In this document: positions 1-7,170 of the stretch, in pieces
Position numbering within the stretch: the first letter of the stretch is position 1
How the letters are laid out: the number at the start of each line of letters is the position of its first letter
Source: an uncultured Ellagibacter sp.
Lineage (GTDB): Bacteria > Actinomycetota > Coriobacteriia > Coriobacteriales > Eggerthellaceae
Length of the DNA stretch: 9,806 nucleotides
Reading direction: 5' to 3'
NCBI GenBank assembly: GCA_934613165.1
Contig: CAKTSW010000032.1
Span: forward strand, 1-9,806
Notes under the pieces: model-generated
Databases searched by the model: none
What the model saw: the letters and a program-made list of their open reading frames with translations, nothing else
Told to the model about the DNA's origin: nothing
Program-made: the position numbers and the translations under genes

Positions 1-1
1 G

Positions 2-982
2 GTGACGCCGCTCGAGTCGGTGGGCATCTACGTGCCGGGTGGTCGCGCGCTCTACCCGTCGACCGTGCTCATGAACGCCCTTCCCGCGGCGGTCGCGGGC
101 GTGAAGCGCATCGCGTGCGTGACCCCGCCGACCAAGGACGGCTCGCTCGACCCGGCCATCCTCGCCGCATGCAAGATCGCCGGCGTGACCGAGATCTACT
201 CGGTCGGCGGCGCCCAGGCCATCGGCGCGCTCGCGTACGGCACCGAGACCATCGAGCCTGTCGCCAAGATCACCGGCCCCGGCAACGCGTACGTCGCCGC
301 CGCGAAGAAGATCGTGTCGGGCGACGTGGGAATCGACATGATCGCGGGCCCCTCCGAGGTGTGCGTCGTCGCCGACGAGACGGCCGACCCCGCGCTTGTG
401 GCCATCGACCTCATGGCCCAGGCCGAGCACGACCCGCTCGCCGCATGCTACCTCGTCACCTTCTCGGACGACTACGCCGACGCCGTCGAGGCGGCGATCG
501 AGCGCCACATGAAGTCCTCCACGCGCGCCGAGATCACCACGGCGTCGCTTGCTGACCATGGACTTGTCACCGTATGCCCCGATCGCGCCGCCGCCGTGCA
601 GGCTGTGAACGTCATCGCGCCCGAGCACTTGGAGCTGCATGTGGAAAACGCCATGGACCTGCTCGGCTCGATCGAGAACGCGGGCGCCATCTTCCTCGGC
701 GAGTGGACCCCGGAAGCCGTCGGCGACTACGTTGCCGGCCCCAACCACACGCTGCCCACCGGCGGCACCGCGCGCTACGCGAGCCCGCTTTCGGTGGAGG
801 AATTCGTGAAGAAGTCCTCCGTCATCCAGTACACCCCCGAGGCGCTTGCGACCGACGCCGAGTCCATCATGACCATCGCCCGCCACGAGGGGCTGTGGGC
901 GCATGCGATGAGCGTCGAGCTGCGCTGCAACGTGCTCGAGGGCAAGCCGACCGAGGTTGGCGCAGGTGAGACGCGTGAATAA
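2..982 (+). CDS. hisD: Histidinol dehydrogenase, C-terminal three quarters (5' end outside window)
   Basis: HisD catalyses the last two steps of histidine synthesis, oxidising L-histidinol through histidinal to L-histidine with two NAD+ (EC 1.1.1.23). It is a cytosolic zinc enzyme. The reading frame is already open at the left edge and starts inside the conserved [13 protein letters not shown] stretch, so about 100 N-terminal residues of a roughly 430-residue protein are missing; the GTG at position 2 is an internal Val codon, not a start. Visible family signatures include [26 protein letters not shown], the zinc/substrate segment [10 protein letters not shown], the catalytic region APEHLELH, and the C-terminal [20 protein letters not shown] block. 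The frame ends with TAA at 980-982, overlapping the start of hisC by 8 bp, which indicates translational coupling. Nothing looks degraded. Identification is secure. Confidence 0.97.
   Translation: MTPLESVGIYVPGGRALYPSTVLMNALPAAVAGVKRIACVTPPTKDGSLDPAILAACKIAGVTEIYSVGGAQAIGALAYGTETIEPVAKITGPGNAYVAAAKKIVSGDVGIDMIAGPSEVCVVADETADPALVAIDLMAQAEHDPLAACYLVTFSDDYADAVEAAIERHMKSSTRAEITTASLADHGLVTVCPDRAAAVQAVNVIAPEHLELHVENAMDLLGSIENAGAIFLGEWTPEAVGDYVAGPNHTLPTGGTARYASPLSVEEFVKKSSVIQYTPEALATDAESIMTIARHEGLWAHAMSVELRCNVLEGKPTEVGAGETRE
964..970 (+). promoter_or_regulatory. Ribosome binding site deciding the hisC start
   Basis: AGGTGAG matches the AGGTGA part of the extended Shine-Dalgarno consensus. Its AGG ends 8 nt before GTG 975. 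This is the main reason for choosing GTG 975 over the upstream TTG 957 or GTG 966. It lies inside the last codons of hisD. Confidence 0.55.
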
Positions 983-2042
983 CGTGCGCAAGCCGGCCTC
1001 GCAGCTTGCGGGGCTCACCCCTTACGACCCGAAGTATCTGCCGGCGCGGGCGTACCTGTCGGCGAATGAGAACCCCTGCGACGTCGACGCCGAGGTTCGG
1101 CAGAAGATCATCAGCGCGATTCGCAAGGTTCCTTTCAACCGTTACCCCGACCCGCTTGCCAACGATTTGCGCGACATGATCGCCGAGGCGAACGGGCTCG
1201 ACCGCGACCAGGTGCTTTTGGGCAACGGCGGCGACGAGCTTCTCTTCAACATCGCGCTCGCGTGGGGCGGGCCGGGGCGCAAGTTCTTGAACCTGCCGCC
1301 GACGTTCTCGGTGTACGCGGCCAACGCGCGCCTCACGGGCACCGAGGTCGTCGACGTGCCGCGGCGGGCCGACTACTCCATCGACGAGGAAGCCGTGCTC
1401 GCGCGCGTGGGCAAGGGAGACATCGACTACGTCATCGTGGCGAGCCCGAACAACCCCACCGGCAAGCTCGCGAACGAGGAGTTCCTCGTGCGTCTGCTCG
1501 ATGCGACCGACGCGCTCGTCATGGTCGACGAGGCCTACTTCGAGTTCTCGCGCACCACGATGCGCCCGTACCTCGACGCGCACAAGAACCTTCTCATCCT
1601 GCGCACCTTCTCGAAGGCGTTCTCGCTCGCGGGCGTGCGCATGGGCTACATCCTCGGGAACGTCGAGGTCATCCGCGAGTTTTTGAAGGTGCGCCAGCCG
1701 TATTCGGTCGACGCGGTGTCCCAGGCTATCGCGCGGGAGGTCTATTCCGAGCGCCAGAAGTTCGAGCGCGGCATCCAGGCGATCATCTCCGAGCGCGAGC
1801 GCGTGTACGACGCGCTGCGCACCGTACCGGGCGTTACAGCTTACCCGTCCGACTCGAACTACATCCTCTTCCGCATCGGCGGCGCCGACAAGGTGTGGGA
1901 AGCGCTTTACGCGCAGGGCATCCTCGTCCGCGACTTCAGCCGCGCGCCGATGCTCGAGAACTGCCTGCGCGTGTCCATCGGCACGCCGGAGGAAAACGAC
2001 GAGTTCCTGCGCGCGCTGCGCGAGATCGCGACCGCGCGGTAA
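975..2042 (+). CDS. hisC: Histidinol-phosphate aminotransferase
   Basis: HisC is a PLP-dependent fold-type I aminotransferase that converts imidazole-acetol phosphate and glutamate to L-histidinol phosphate and 2-oxoglutarate (EC 2.6.1.9). From the chosen GTG at 975 the protein has 355 residues, normal for the family. Motifs seen are LSANENP near the N terminus, NGGDELLF, SPNNPTGKL (residues 157-165), VDEAYFEF with Asp185 (PLP ring nitrogen) and Tyr188, and the PLP-lysine motif RTFSKAFSLAGVRMGY with Lys214. The start is not an ATG: candidates are TTG 957, GTG 966, GTG 975 and GTG 984. I prefer 975 because AGGTGAG at 964-970 lies at an ideal Shine-Dalgarno distance and it gives a short GTGA-type overlap with the hisD stop. 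The next gene, hisB, begins 20 bp after the stop. Confidence 0.95.
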   Translation: MNNVRKPASQLAGLTPYDPKYLPARAYLSANENPCDVDAEVRQKIISAIRKVPFNRYPDPLANDLRDMIAEANGLDRDQVLLGNGGDELLFNIALAWGGPGRKFLNLPPTFSVYAANARLTGTEVVDVPRRADYSIDEEAVLARVGKGDIDYVIVASPNNPTGKLANEEFLVRLLDATDALVMVDEAYFEFSRTTMRPYLDAHKNLLILRTFSKAFSLAGVRMGYILGNVEVIREFLKVRQPYSVDAVSQAIAREVYSERQKFERGIQAIISERERVYDALRTVPGVTAYPSDSNYILFRIGGADKVWEALYAQGILVRDFSRAPMLENCLRVSIGTPEENDEFLRALREIATAR

Positions 2043-2062
2043 GGCATAAGGAAGGAGTCCGC

Positions 2063-2656
2063 ATGGCCGGAAGACAAGCGCATATCGAGCGCACGACGCG
2101 GGAAACCGACATCGCGCTTTCGATCGATCTTGACGGGACGGGGAAGACCGACGTCGACACGGGCATCGGGTTCTTCGACCACATGCTCACGGCCTTCGGG
2201 CGCCACGGGCTGTTCGACCTTACCGTGCGCGCGAAGGGCGACTTGGAAGTCGACGGCCACCACACGGTGGAAGACGTTGGCATCGTCGTCGGGCAAGCGT
2301 TCGCCGAGGCGCTCGGCGACAAGCGCGGCATCAGGCGTTTCGGGTCGATCGCGCTGCCTATGGACGAGGCGCTCATCCTCGCCGCGTGCGACATCTCGGG
2401 GCGCGGGCAGCTCTTCTGGGACGCCGAGGTGCCGTCCGTCATGGTGGGCGCCTTCGACGCGACGCTCGCGAAGGAGTTCTTCATCGCCTTCGCCGCGAAC
2501 GCGGGGGTGACGCTGCACGTGCGCGAGCTTGCCGGCGAGAACACCCACCATGTGATCGAGGGCATGTTCAAGGCCGTGGCGCGCGCCATGCGCGAGGCGG
2601 TCGAGGCCGACCCGCGCATGGGGAACGCCCTGCCCACCACGAAGGGCATGCTGTAG
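2063..2656 (+). CDS. hisB: Imidazoleglycerol-phosphate dehydratase (monofunctional)
   Basis: HisB removes water from imidazole-glycerol phosphate to give imidazole-acetol phosphate (EC 4.2.1.19), feeding HisC. The 197-residue product is the length of the monofunctional enzyme; there is no fused histidinol-phosphate phosphatase domain as in enterobacteria, so that activity must be encoded elsewhere. Family metal-binding motifs are all present: GIGFFDHMLTAFGRHG (Asp39, His40), DGHHTVEDVGI (His66, His67, Glu70, Asp71), and GENTHHVIEGMFKA (His162, His163, Glu166), plus the C-terminal TTKGML ending. The ATG start is supported by AAGGAG at 2052-2057, 5 nt upstream. The frame is open further upstream, but that part overlaps hisC and is not HisB-like. 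A hairpin follows the gene before hisH. Confidence 0.96.
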   Translation: MAGRQAHIERTTRETDIALSIDLDGTGKTDVDTGIGFFDHMLTAFGRHGLFDLTVRAKGDLEVDGHHTVEDVGIVVGQAFAEALGDKRGIRRFGSIALPMDEALILAACDISGRGQLFWDAEVPSVMVGAFDATLAKEFFIAFAANAGVTLHVRELAGENTHHVIEGMFKAVARAMREAVEADPRMGNALPTTKGML

Positions 2657-2665
2657 AAGACGCGC

Positions 2666-2691
2666 GCGTCCGAACGTTGCGGCTCGGACGC
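2666..2691 (+). repeat. Intercistronic hairpin between hisB and hisH
   Basis: GCGTCCGA (2666-2673) and TCGGACGC (2684-2691) are perfect 8-bp inverted arms around a 10-nt loop. No T-run follows, so it is not a standard intrinsic terminator. It may protect or process the transcript within the operon; function is inferred only from position. Confidence 0.5.
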
Positions 2692-2714
2692 ACCGCTATA
2701 CCGTAAGGGAACGA

Positions 2715-3500
2715 ATGATTGCTGTAGTCGACTACCGAAAAGGGAACCTGAAGTCGGTCGAACGCGGGCTTGTCGCCGCAGGCGGCGACGCGCGCATCAC
2801 CGCCGATGCGGCCGAAATCGCGGCTGCCGACGCCATCGTGCTGCCGGGCGTGGGCGCGTTCGCCGATGCCGCGGCCACGATGCGCGAGCTCGGGCAGATG
2901 GGCGCCATCCGCGACCGCGTGCGGGCGGGCGTGCCGTTTCTGGGAATCTGCCTGGGCGAGCACCTCATGTTCGAAAGCGGTGTGGAAGGCTCCCCCGAAG
3001 GCGATCCGGCGCGCGGCCTCGGGCTTCTGCCCGGCTGCGTCACCGCCATGCCGCGCCGCGACGCGCAAGGCAACGCCTTCAAAGTGCCGCACGTCGGCTG
3101 GAACACGATTGAGGTGCCGGCAAGTAGCGGAGGAGCGTCGGGGAAGGCGTCGCGCGCAGTTCCGCACGACGCGAACAGTCCAGTGGACTGTTCGCCAAAG
3201 CAGGACTGTTTGAGCACGACGCCTTCGTCGGCGATTCCCCGCGGAGGAGCAGAGCAAACGTGCGTCTTCCCCTGCCCGCTCTTCGACGGCATCGCGCCGG
3301 GCGAGTGGTTTTACTTCACGCATTCCTACATCGCCCCCACGGGCGACTTCACCGTTGCGGAAACCACGCACAGCGTGCGCTTCACGAGTGCCGTCCAATA
3401 CGGTGCGCGTGCGTTCGGCGTGCAGTTCCACCCCGAGAAAAGCTCCGACGCCGGCGCGCGGGTGCTCGCGAACTTCGTCGCGCTTGCGCGCGAGGCGTAG
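2715..3500 (+). CDS. hisH: Imidazole glycerol phosphate synthase, glutaminase subunit HisH, with about 50-residue in-frame insertion
   Basis: HisH is the class I glutamine amidotransferase subunit that hydrolyses glutamine and channels ammonia to HisF (EC 4.3.2.10). Visible are VVDYRKGNLKSVERG, the oxyanion-strand loop PGVGAF, the nucleophile segment GICLGEH with Cys79, HVGWNTI, FYFTHSY, and the triad end GVQFHPEKS with His239 and Glu241. The usual Gln after the nucleophile (GICLGMQ in most HisH) is His83 here. The protein has 261 residues against about 200-210 normally. The excess lies between GWN and PLFDGI, where 57 residues replace the usual 7-9, and is Ser/Pro/Ala-rich with no HisH similarity. 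The DNA there holds a strong palindrome (see repeat entry). The frame is intact and all catalytic residues remain, so I infer a functional enzyme. Start ATG 2715 follows AAGGGA at 2705-2710. Confidence 0.93.
   Translation: MIAVVDYRKGNLKSVERGLVAAGGDARITADAAEIAAADAIVLPGVGAFADAAATMRELGQMGAIRDRVRAGVPFLGICLGEHLMFESGVEGSPEGDPARGLGLLPGCVTAMPRRDAQGNAFKVPHVGWNTIEVPASSGGASGKASRAVPHDANSPVDCSPKQDCLSTTPSSAIPRGGAEQTCVFPCPLFDGIAPGEWFYFTHSYIAPTGDFTVAETTHSVRFTSAVQYGARAFGVQFHPEKSSDAGARVLANFVALAREA
3127..3250 (+). repeat. Palindromic repeat-like element inserted in frame in hisH
   Basis: This segment matches the extra part of HisH. Its core is a perfect 25-bp palindrome: arm GCGAACAGTCCA (3171-3182), central G, arm TGGACTGTTCGC (3184-3195). 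A second nested pair, GAAGGCGTCG (3143-3152) and CGACGCCTTC (3217-3226), encloses it, and GGGGAA (3140-3145) can pair with TTCCCC (3235-3240). GGACTGTT of the core recurs at 3203-3210. The 10-bp direct repeat GCGGAGGAGC occurs at 3127-3136 and 3241-3250, offset by 114 bp (38 codons). The whole looks like a mobile palindromic element that kept the frame open. The exact ends are uncertain; comparison with normal HisH length suggests about 150 bp. Confidence 0.7.
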
Positions 3501-3551
3501 CGCTTGCGCAGGTCACGGTCATGAACATGATGCGAAAGGGTTGCTGAAACC

Positions 3552-4298
3552 ATGTATCTTCTTCCCGCAATCGACATCCTCGGCGGGCGCGCGGTGCGCC
3601 TGGCGAAGGGCGATTACAGCAAAGTCACCGTCTACAATGACGACCCGGTCGACCAGGCGCGGCGCTTCGAGGCGCAGGGCGCGACGTGGGTGCACGTGGT
3701 CGATCTGGACGGCGCCCGCAGCGGCGTGCCCGAAAACATCGCGATCGTCGAGCGCATCGTGCGCGAGACGTCGCTCAGCGTCGAGGTCGGCGGCGGCATC
3801 CGCACGCTCGATACGCTCGACCGGCTCGCCGAGGCGGGGACGGCGCGCATGGTGCTCGGCACCGCGCTCGTGAACGACCCCGAGCTCGCGCGCGCCGCGG
3901 TCGAGCGCGTGGGCGGCGACCGCCTTACCGCCGGCATCGACGCGAAGGGCGGGGAAGTGGCCGTTTCCGGCTGGATCGAGGGTTCGGGCGTCGCCGCCAC
4001 CGACCTGGCGCGCGCCATGGGGCAAGCAGGCTTCAAGCACATCGTCTACACCGACATCGCGCGCGACGGCATGCAAACCGGTCTTGACGTGCAGGCATAT
4101 GCGCAGATGGCGGACGCGTTCGGCCACCCCGTCATCGCGAGCGGCGGCGTTGCGAGCGTATCCGACATCGAACGGCTCGCACCGATCGCGGCGTCCATCG
4201 AGGGCGTCATCACGGGGCGCGCGGTATACGAAGGAACCTTAACGGTCGAGGACGGCGTCGCCGCGTGCCTTGCGGCGACGATGTCGAGCGGCAACTAG
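3552..4298 (+). CDS. hisA: Phosphoribosylformimino-5-aminoimidazole carboxamide ribotide isomerase
   Basis: HisA performs the Amadori rearrangement of ProFAR to PRFAR (EC 5.3.1.16), the substrate of HisH/HisF. The 248-residue protein is a half-repeat (beta-alpha)8 barrel of normal length. It begins [16 protein letters not shown] with catalytic base Asp8. It continues with [19 protein letters not shown] (first phosphate site), GIDAKGG with Asp130, YTDIARDGM (Asp168) and VIASGGV (second phosphate site). The VEVGGGIR sequence is of the ordinary HisA type rather than the SGGIR type of the bifunctional HisA/TrpF enzyme PriA of many actinobacteria, so I read it as dedicated HisA; this is a motif judgement. 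AAAGGG at 3535-3540 lies 11 nt before ATG 3552. The gene starts 51 bp after hisH and ends 16 bp before hisF. Confidence 0.96.
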   Translation: MYLLPAIDILGGRAVRLAKGDYSKVTVYNDDPVDQARRFEAQGATWVHVVDLDGARSGVPENIAIVERIVRETSLSVEVGGGIRTLDTLDRLAEAGTARMVLGTALVNDPELARAAVERVGGDRLTAGIDAKGGEVAVSGWIEGSGVAATDLARAMGQAGFKHIVYTDIARDGMQTGLDVQAYAQMADAFGHPVIASGGVASVSDIERLAPIAASIEGVITGRAVYEGTLTVEDGVAACLAATMSSGN

Positions 4299-4314
4299 CG
4301 GTGGGGGAGAGAAC

Positions 4315-5079
4315 ATGCTGGCCAAACGAGTGATTCCATGCATGGACGTGAAGGACGGCCGCGTCGTCAAGGGCGTGAACTTCGTGAACCTGCGCGACGC
4401 GGGCGACCCGATCGAGCTCGCCCAGCGCTACGACGAGCAGCGCGCCGACGAGGTCGTCTTCCTCGACATCACCGCGACGAGCGACAAACGCGCAACGACG
4501 GTCGATTTGGCGAGCCGCGCTTCCGAGGAGCTGCACCTGCCGTACTGCGTCGGCGGCGGCTTTCGAAGCGTCGCCGACATCCGCACCATGATCGCCGCCG
4601 GTGCGGACAAGGTGTCGGTGAACTCCGCCGCCGTGGCGAACCCCGAGCTCATCACGCAGGCCGCGGCCGCGTTCGGCACGCAGGCCATCCTCTGCGCCAT
4701 CGACGCCAAGCGGCGCGCCGACAACCCGAACAAGTGGGAGGTCTACGTGCACGGCGGGCGCACGGCGACGGGCATCGACGCCGTCGAATGGGCGTCTGAG
4801 GCGGCGCGGCGCGGCGCGGGCGAGATCCTGCTCACGAGCATGGACCGCGACGGCAGCCGCGACGGGTTCGACTGCGCGCTCACCCGCGCGGTGGCGCGAG
4901 CCGTGGACATCCCCGTCATCGCGAGCGGCGGCGTGGGCAAGATCGAGCACTTCGCCCAAGGCATCCTGGAAGGGGAGGCCGACGCCGTGCTCGCCGCGAG
5001 CGTCTTCCACTTCGGCGAGATGACGGTGCGCCAGGTGAAGGAGTACATGCGCTCGCAGGGCATTCCCGTCCGCTTGTAA
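4315..5079 (+). CDS. hisF: Imidazole glycerol phosphate synthase, cyclase subunit
   Basis: HisF takes ammonia delivered by HisH and converts PRFAR to imidazole-glycerol phosphate and AICAR. The 254-residue (beta-alpha)8 barrel shows [20 protein letters not shown] with catalytic Asp11, [38 protein letters not shown] with catalytic Asp130, the [13 protein letters not shown] segment, LLTSMDRDG and [13 protein letters not shown] for the two phosphate sites. The frame is open from TTG 4270, but that start would run into hisA. ATG 4315, with GGGGGAGAG at 4303-4311, gives the standard N terminus. All catalytic residues are intact. Its partner HisH is two genes upstream and carries an unusual insertion just after its conserved GWN. 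Confidence 0.97.
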   Translation: MLAKRVIPCMDVKDGRVVKGVNFVNLRDAGDPIELAQRYDEQRADEVVFLDITATSDKRATTVDLASRASEELHLPYCVGGGFRSVADIRTMIAAGADKVSVNSAAVANPELITQAAAAFGTQAILCAIDAKRRADNPNKWEVYVHGGRTATGIDAVEWASEAARRGAGEILLTSMDRDGSRDGFDCALTRAVARAVDIPVIASGGVGKIEHFAQGILEGEADAVLAASVFHFGEMTVRQVKEYMRSQGIPVRL

Positions 5080-5103
5080 CGCCGCCGCGGTTTGTGCCAC
5101 AAT
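5074..5103 (+). promoter_or_regulatory. Possible internal promoter before the radical SAM gene
   Basis: TTGTAA (5074-5079, overlapping the hisF stop) and CACAAT (5098-5103) are separated by 18 nt and each match the sigma70-type consensus at 4 of 6 positions. It would allow the radical SAM gene and hisI to be transcribed apart from the upstream his genes. This is weak evidence from motif spacing only. Confidence 0.3.
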
Positions 5104-5142
5104 CTCACGCGGACGATTCGAGGGCAGACGGAGGGGGATGCG

Positions 5143-6612
5143 ATGAAACGCTCGGTTTTCACGACGCTGTTCGAAGATGCGGACGGCGGAGCGCTCGCGT
5201 TCAACACGCGCACGAGCGCGCTCGCGAGGCTCGACGCCGCGGCAGCACGCATGCTGCGCGACGGCGCCGAAAACGATGCCGACCGCGCCATTGCCGAGGA
5301 GTTTGCGAAGGCGGGATTCTTCGTGCCCGACGGCACCGACGAGGAGACCGAGTTCGCCATGCGATTCCTCGCTGACATGAACGAGACGGGGTTCCTCTCG
5401 CTCTGCATCGCGCCCACGATGGCGTGCAACCTTCGCTGCGTCTACTGCTACGAGGAACACGAGCCCGTCCGCATGAGCGCGACGGTCGAGACGGTCATCC
5501 TGCGCTTCATCGAGCGGCGCTACGCACGCTACCGCTTCAGCGCGCTCGAAGTTCTGTGGTACGGCGGCGAGCCGATGCTCGAGTTCGGCCTGATGAAACG
5601 CCTTTCCGAGCGCATGATCGCATGGTGCAAGGAACACGACGTGGCGTATCGGGCGCGCATCACCACCAACGCGACGCTCATCGACGATGCAGCCGCGGCC
5701 GAGCTTGCGCGCCTTCATGTGGAAGAAGCCATGCCGACACTCGATGGGTCGGCCGAGACCCACGACGCACGGCGCGTACGCACGGGCGGGGCAGGGTCCT
5801 TTGAAGCGACGCGGAGGGGCATCCGCGCGCTTGTCCGCGCCGGGATCGGCGTCGGGGTGAACTGCAATCTCGACTGGGCGAACGAGGAAGGCTACCGAGC
5901 CGTGCGCGACGAGCTGGCGCGCGCCGAGGGATGCCCCATCTACGCAAGCCACCTGCGCAACTACGGCGGGTGGTGCGCAGGTTGCGGCGAGGGGAGCGGA
6001 TCCCCGCGGCGCGCGGCCGCGGCGCCTGCGGCGAGGTCGGACGCCACTGCCGCGTCGCCCGACCTCATGACGCGCAATGCCTACGCGGCCGAACTGTTCA
6101 AGCTGTACGCCGAGAAGAACCCCTCGACCGAGAGCCTCATCCAGACGCTCGAACCGCAGAGGTTCTTCTGCCGCGGGAAAATGGCGTCGTACTTCGTCGT
6201 CATCGATCCCGAGGGCAACGTGTGCCGCTGCGACGGGTTCATGCGCGACGCGAACCACGTGCTGTTCAACGTGCTCGACGACGACTATGAGCTCGACTGG
6301 CCCGAAACGCGCACGCTCTACGAGAAGAACGCCCGCTGCCACGGATGCGCGATCATGCCGCTCTGCCTGGGTGACTGCGACTGGGAATGGAGCATGTTCC
6401 GCGACAACTGCAGCGCGCTCAAGACCACGCTCGGCGACTACGTTCGCCTTCTCGCGGCGAAGTTGGAAGAAGGCGATGGCGGCGGCGCGGACGCGGTGGA
6501 CGCAGCCGAAAGCGCCGGTCAGCGCCATGTCCGCATGCTTTTGCCGCCGCGCGACATCGACGAAGCGCAACGAGGCGCGTTCTCGCCCTTCTCGGGCGAG
6601 GGCATCATGTAG
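5143..6612 (+). CDS. Radical SAM/SPASM domain protein, probable peptide or protein maturase
   Basis: The 489-residue protein has three parts. Residues 1-85 form a small N-terminal region of the kind seen in SPASM peptide maturases ([12 protein letters not shown], later [13 protein letters not shown]). The radical SAM core has the [4Fe-4S]/SAM motif CNLRCVYC (Cys95, 99, 102) and GGE at 141-143. The SPASM domain has Cys343, Gly358, Cys361 and Cys363, then C-X2-C-X5-C-X3-C (Cys399, 402, 408, 412) and a last Cys423, the pattern that binds two auxiliary clusters. A Pro/Ala/Ser-rich insert (283-306) and a Gly/Ala-rich tail are unusual. ATG 5143 follows GGAGGGGG (5130-5137). Such enzymes modify peptides (thioether, C-C links) or proteins; the substrate cannot be told here. 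No precursor ORF is visible next to it. It lies 63 bp after hisF and 39 bp before hisI. The family is sure; the function is unknown. Confidence 0.92.
   Translation: MKRSVFTTLFEDADGGALAFNTRTSALARLDAAAARMLRDGAENDADRAIAEEFAKAGFFVPDGTDEETEFAMRFLADMNETGFLSLCIAPTMACNLRCVYCYEEHEPVRMSATVETVILRFIERRYARYRFSALEVLWYGGEPMLEFGLMKRLSERMIAWCKEHDVAYRARITTNATLIDDAAAAELARLHVEEAMPTLDGSAETHDARRVRTGGAGSFEATRRGIRALVRAGIGVGVNCNLDWANEEGYRAVRDELARAEGCPIYASHLRNYGGWCAGCGEGSGSPRRAAAAPAARSDATAASPDLMTRNAYAAELFKLYAEKNPSTESLIQTLEPQRFFCRGKMASYFVVIDPEGNVCRCDGFMRDANHVLFNVLDDDYELDWPETRTLYEKNARCHGCAIMPLCLGDCDWEWSMFRDNCSALKTTLGDYVRLLAAKLEEGDGGGADAVDAAESAGQRHVRMLLPPRDIDEAQRGAFSPFSGEGIM
6033..6066 (+). repeat. Inverted repeat in the linker of the radical SAM gene
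   Basis: GAGGTCGG (6033-6040) and CCGACCTC (6059-6066) are perfect 8-bp arms around an 18-nt loop. They lie in DNA encoding the Pro/Ala/Ser-rich insert between the radical SAM core and the SPASM domain. It may be chance in very GC-rich sequence or the trace of a small insertion. Confidence 0.35.
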
Positions 6613-6651
6613 GCCTTCCGAGCCGCGAAACGAGAGAGGAAACCATCAATC

Positions 6652-6981
6652 ATGAACAACGCAATCGACGTCCCTCAGCTTACCTACAACGAAGCGGGCC
6701 TCATCCCTTGCATCGTGCAGGACGCGAGCACTCGCGAGGTGCTCATGATGGCGTGGATGAACGAGGAGTCGGTGCGCCTCACGCTTGTCGAGCGCACGAC
6801 CTGGTTCTTCTCGCGCAGCCGCCAGGAGCTTTGGCACAAGGGAGGCACGTCGGGCAACACACAGGAACTCGTCGAGCTACGCTACGACTGCGACGCCGAC
6901 TGCTTGCTCGCGCTCGTGCATCCGGCCGGGCCCGCCTGCCACACCGGCAACACCACCTGCTTCTACCGCGTGATGGGGTAG
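6652..6981 (+). CDS. hisI: Phosphoribosyl-AMP cyclohydrolase
   Basis: HisI opens the adenine ring of phosphoribosyl-AMP to give ProFAR (EC 3.5.4.19), the step before HisA. The 109-residue protein is the stand-alone form without the HisE pyrophosphohydrolase domain, so hisE must lie elsewhere. Motifs: VLMMAWMN (30-37), [18 protein letters not shown] (52-69), the metal segment DCDADC (Asp79, 81, 83 and Cys80), and [11 protein letters not shown] with Cys96 and Cys103, giving the Mg and Zn ligands known for the family. ATG 6652 is preceded by AGAGAGGAAA (6633-6642). It is the last his gene here and is separated from hisF by the radical SAM gene. A weak terminator-like structure overlaps its end. 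Confidence 0.96.
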   Translation: MNNAIDVPQLTYNEAGLIPCIVQDASTREVLMMAWMNEESVRLTLVERTTWFFSRSRQELWHKGGTSGNTQELVELRYDCDADCLLALVHPAGPACHTGNTTCFYRVMG

Positions 6982-6992
6982 CGCACCTTTTT
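6963..6992 (+). terminator. Weak terminator-like structure after hisI
   Basis: CTACC (6963-6967) pairs with GGTAG (6977-6981) across a 9-nt loop, and TTTTT follows at 6988-6992 after a 6-nt gap. The stem is only 5 bp and the T-run is displaced, so this is a poor intrinsic terminator. It is the only candidate near the operon end. Confidence 0.25.
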
Positions 6993-7079
6993 CGAGTGGC
7001 GGCGCTCTTTTCGCGTGCCGCGCAAATCGGGGACGCCCGTCCCGCTCGTCACAGGGCCGACATGTGAGATTCCTGTTCT

Positions 7080-7111
7080 TTGAGCGCAGGCGATGGCCGC
7101 TTGAGTACAAT
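7080..7111 (+). promoter_or_regulatory. Probable promoter for uppP
   Basis: TACAAT at 7106-7111 matches TATAAT at 5 of 6 positions and lies 60 bp before the preferred uppP start. The best -35 candidate, TTGAGC (7080-7085), is 20 nt away, which is longer than ideal. The gap of about 190 bp after hisI also supports a separate transcription unit. Confidence 0.4.
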
Positions 7112-7170
7112 CGTTCAGGTACTTATCCGAGCGCCGCATGTCGACGGCGCATGCCGAACGAAAGCGCACA

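Noticed and set aside
867..1583. A 238-codon - strand frame opposite hisD and hisC
   Set aside because: It is low-complexity Arg/Ala/Val-rich antisense sequence with no motif and is fully explained by hisC on the other strand.
2677..2702. TTGCGG and TATACC upstream of hisH as a promoter
   Set aside because: The spacer is only 14 nt, too short for a sigma70-type promoter, and the -35 candidate lies within the hairpin.
3521..3547. A tiny ORF, MNMMRKGC, just before hisA that might be a leader peptide
   Set aside because: It has only 8 codons, contains no histidine run and has no convincing ribosome binding site or attenuator stems. It contains the likely hisA Shine-Dalgarno (AAAGGG), so it is probably chance.
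3552..4298. HisA as a bifunctional PriA (HisA/TrpF), common in Actinobacteria
   Set aside because: The first phosphate-site strand reads VEVGGGIRT as in dedicated HisA, not the SGGIR pattern of PriA. No enzymological proof is possible from sequence alone.
4210..6570. A 786-codon open frame on the - strand opposite hisF and the radical SAM gene
   Set aside because: It is the antisense shadow of GC-rich codon-biased genes, rich in Arg, Ala and His, and shows no recognisable domain. The + strand genes have complete family motifs.
7030..7043. GGGAC-GCCC-GTCCC hairpin after hisI as a rho-independent terminator
   Set aside because: The stem is only 5 bp, the loop is small and no T-run follows.
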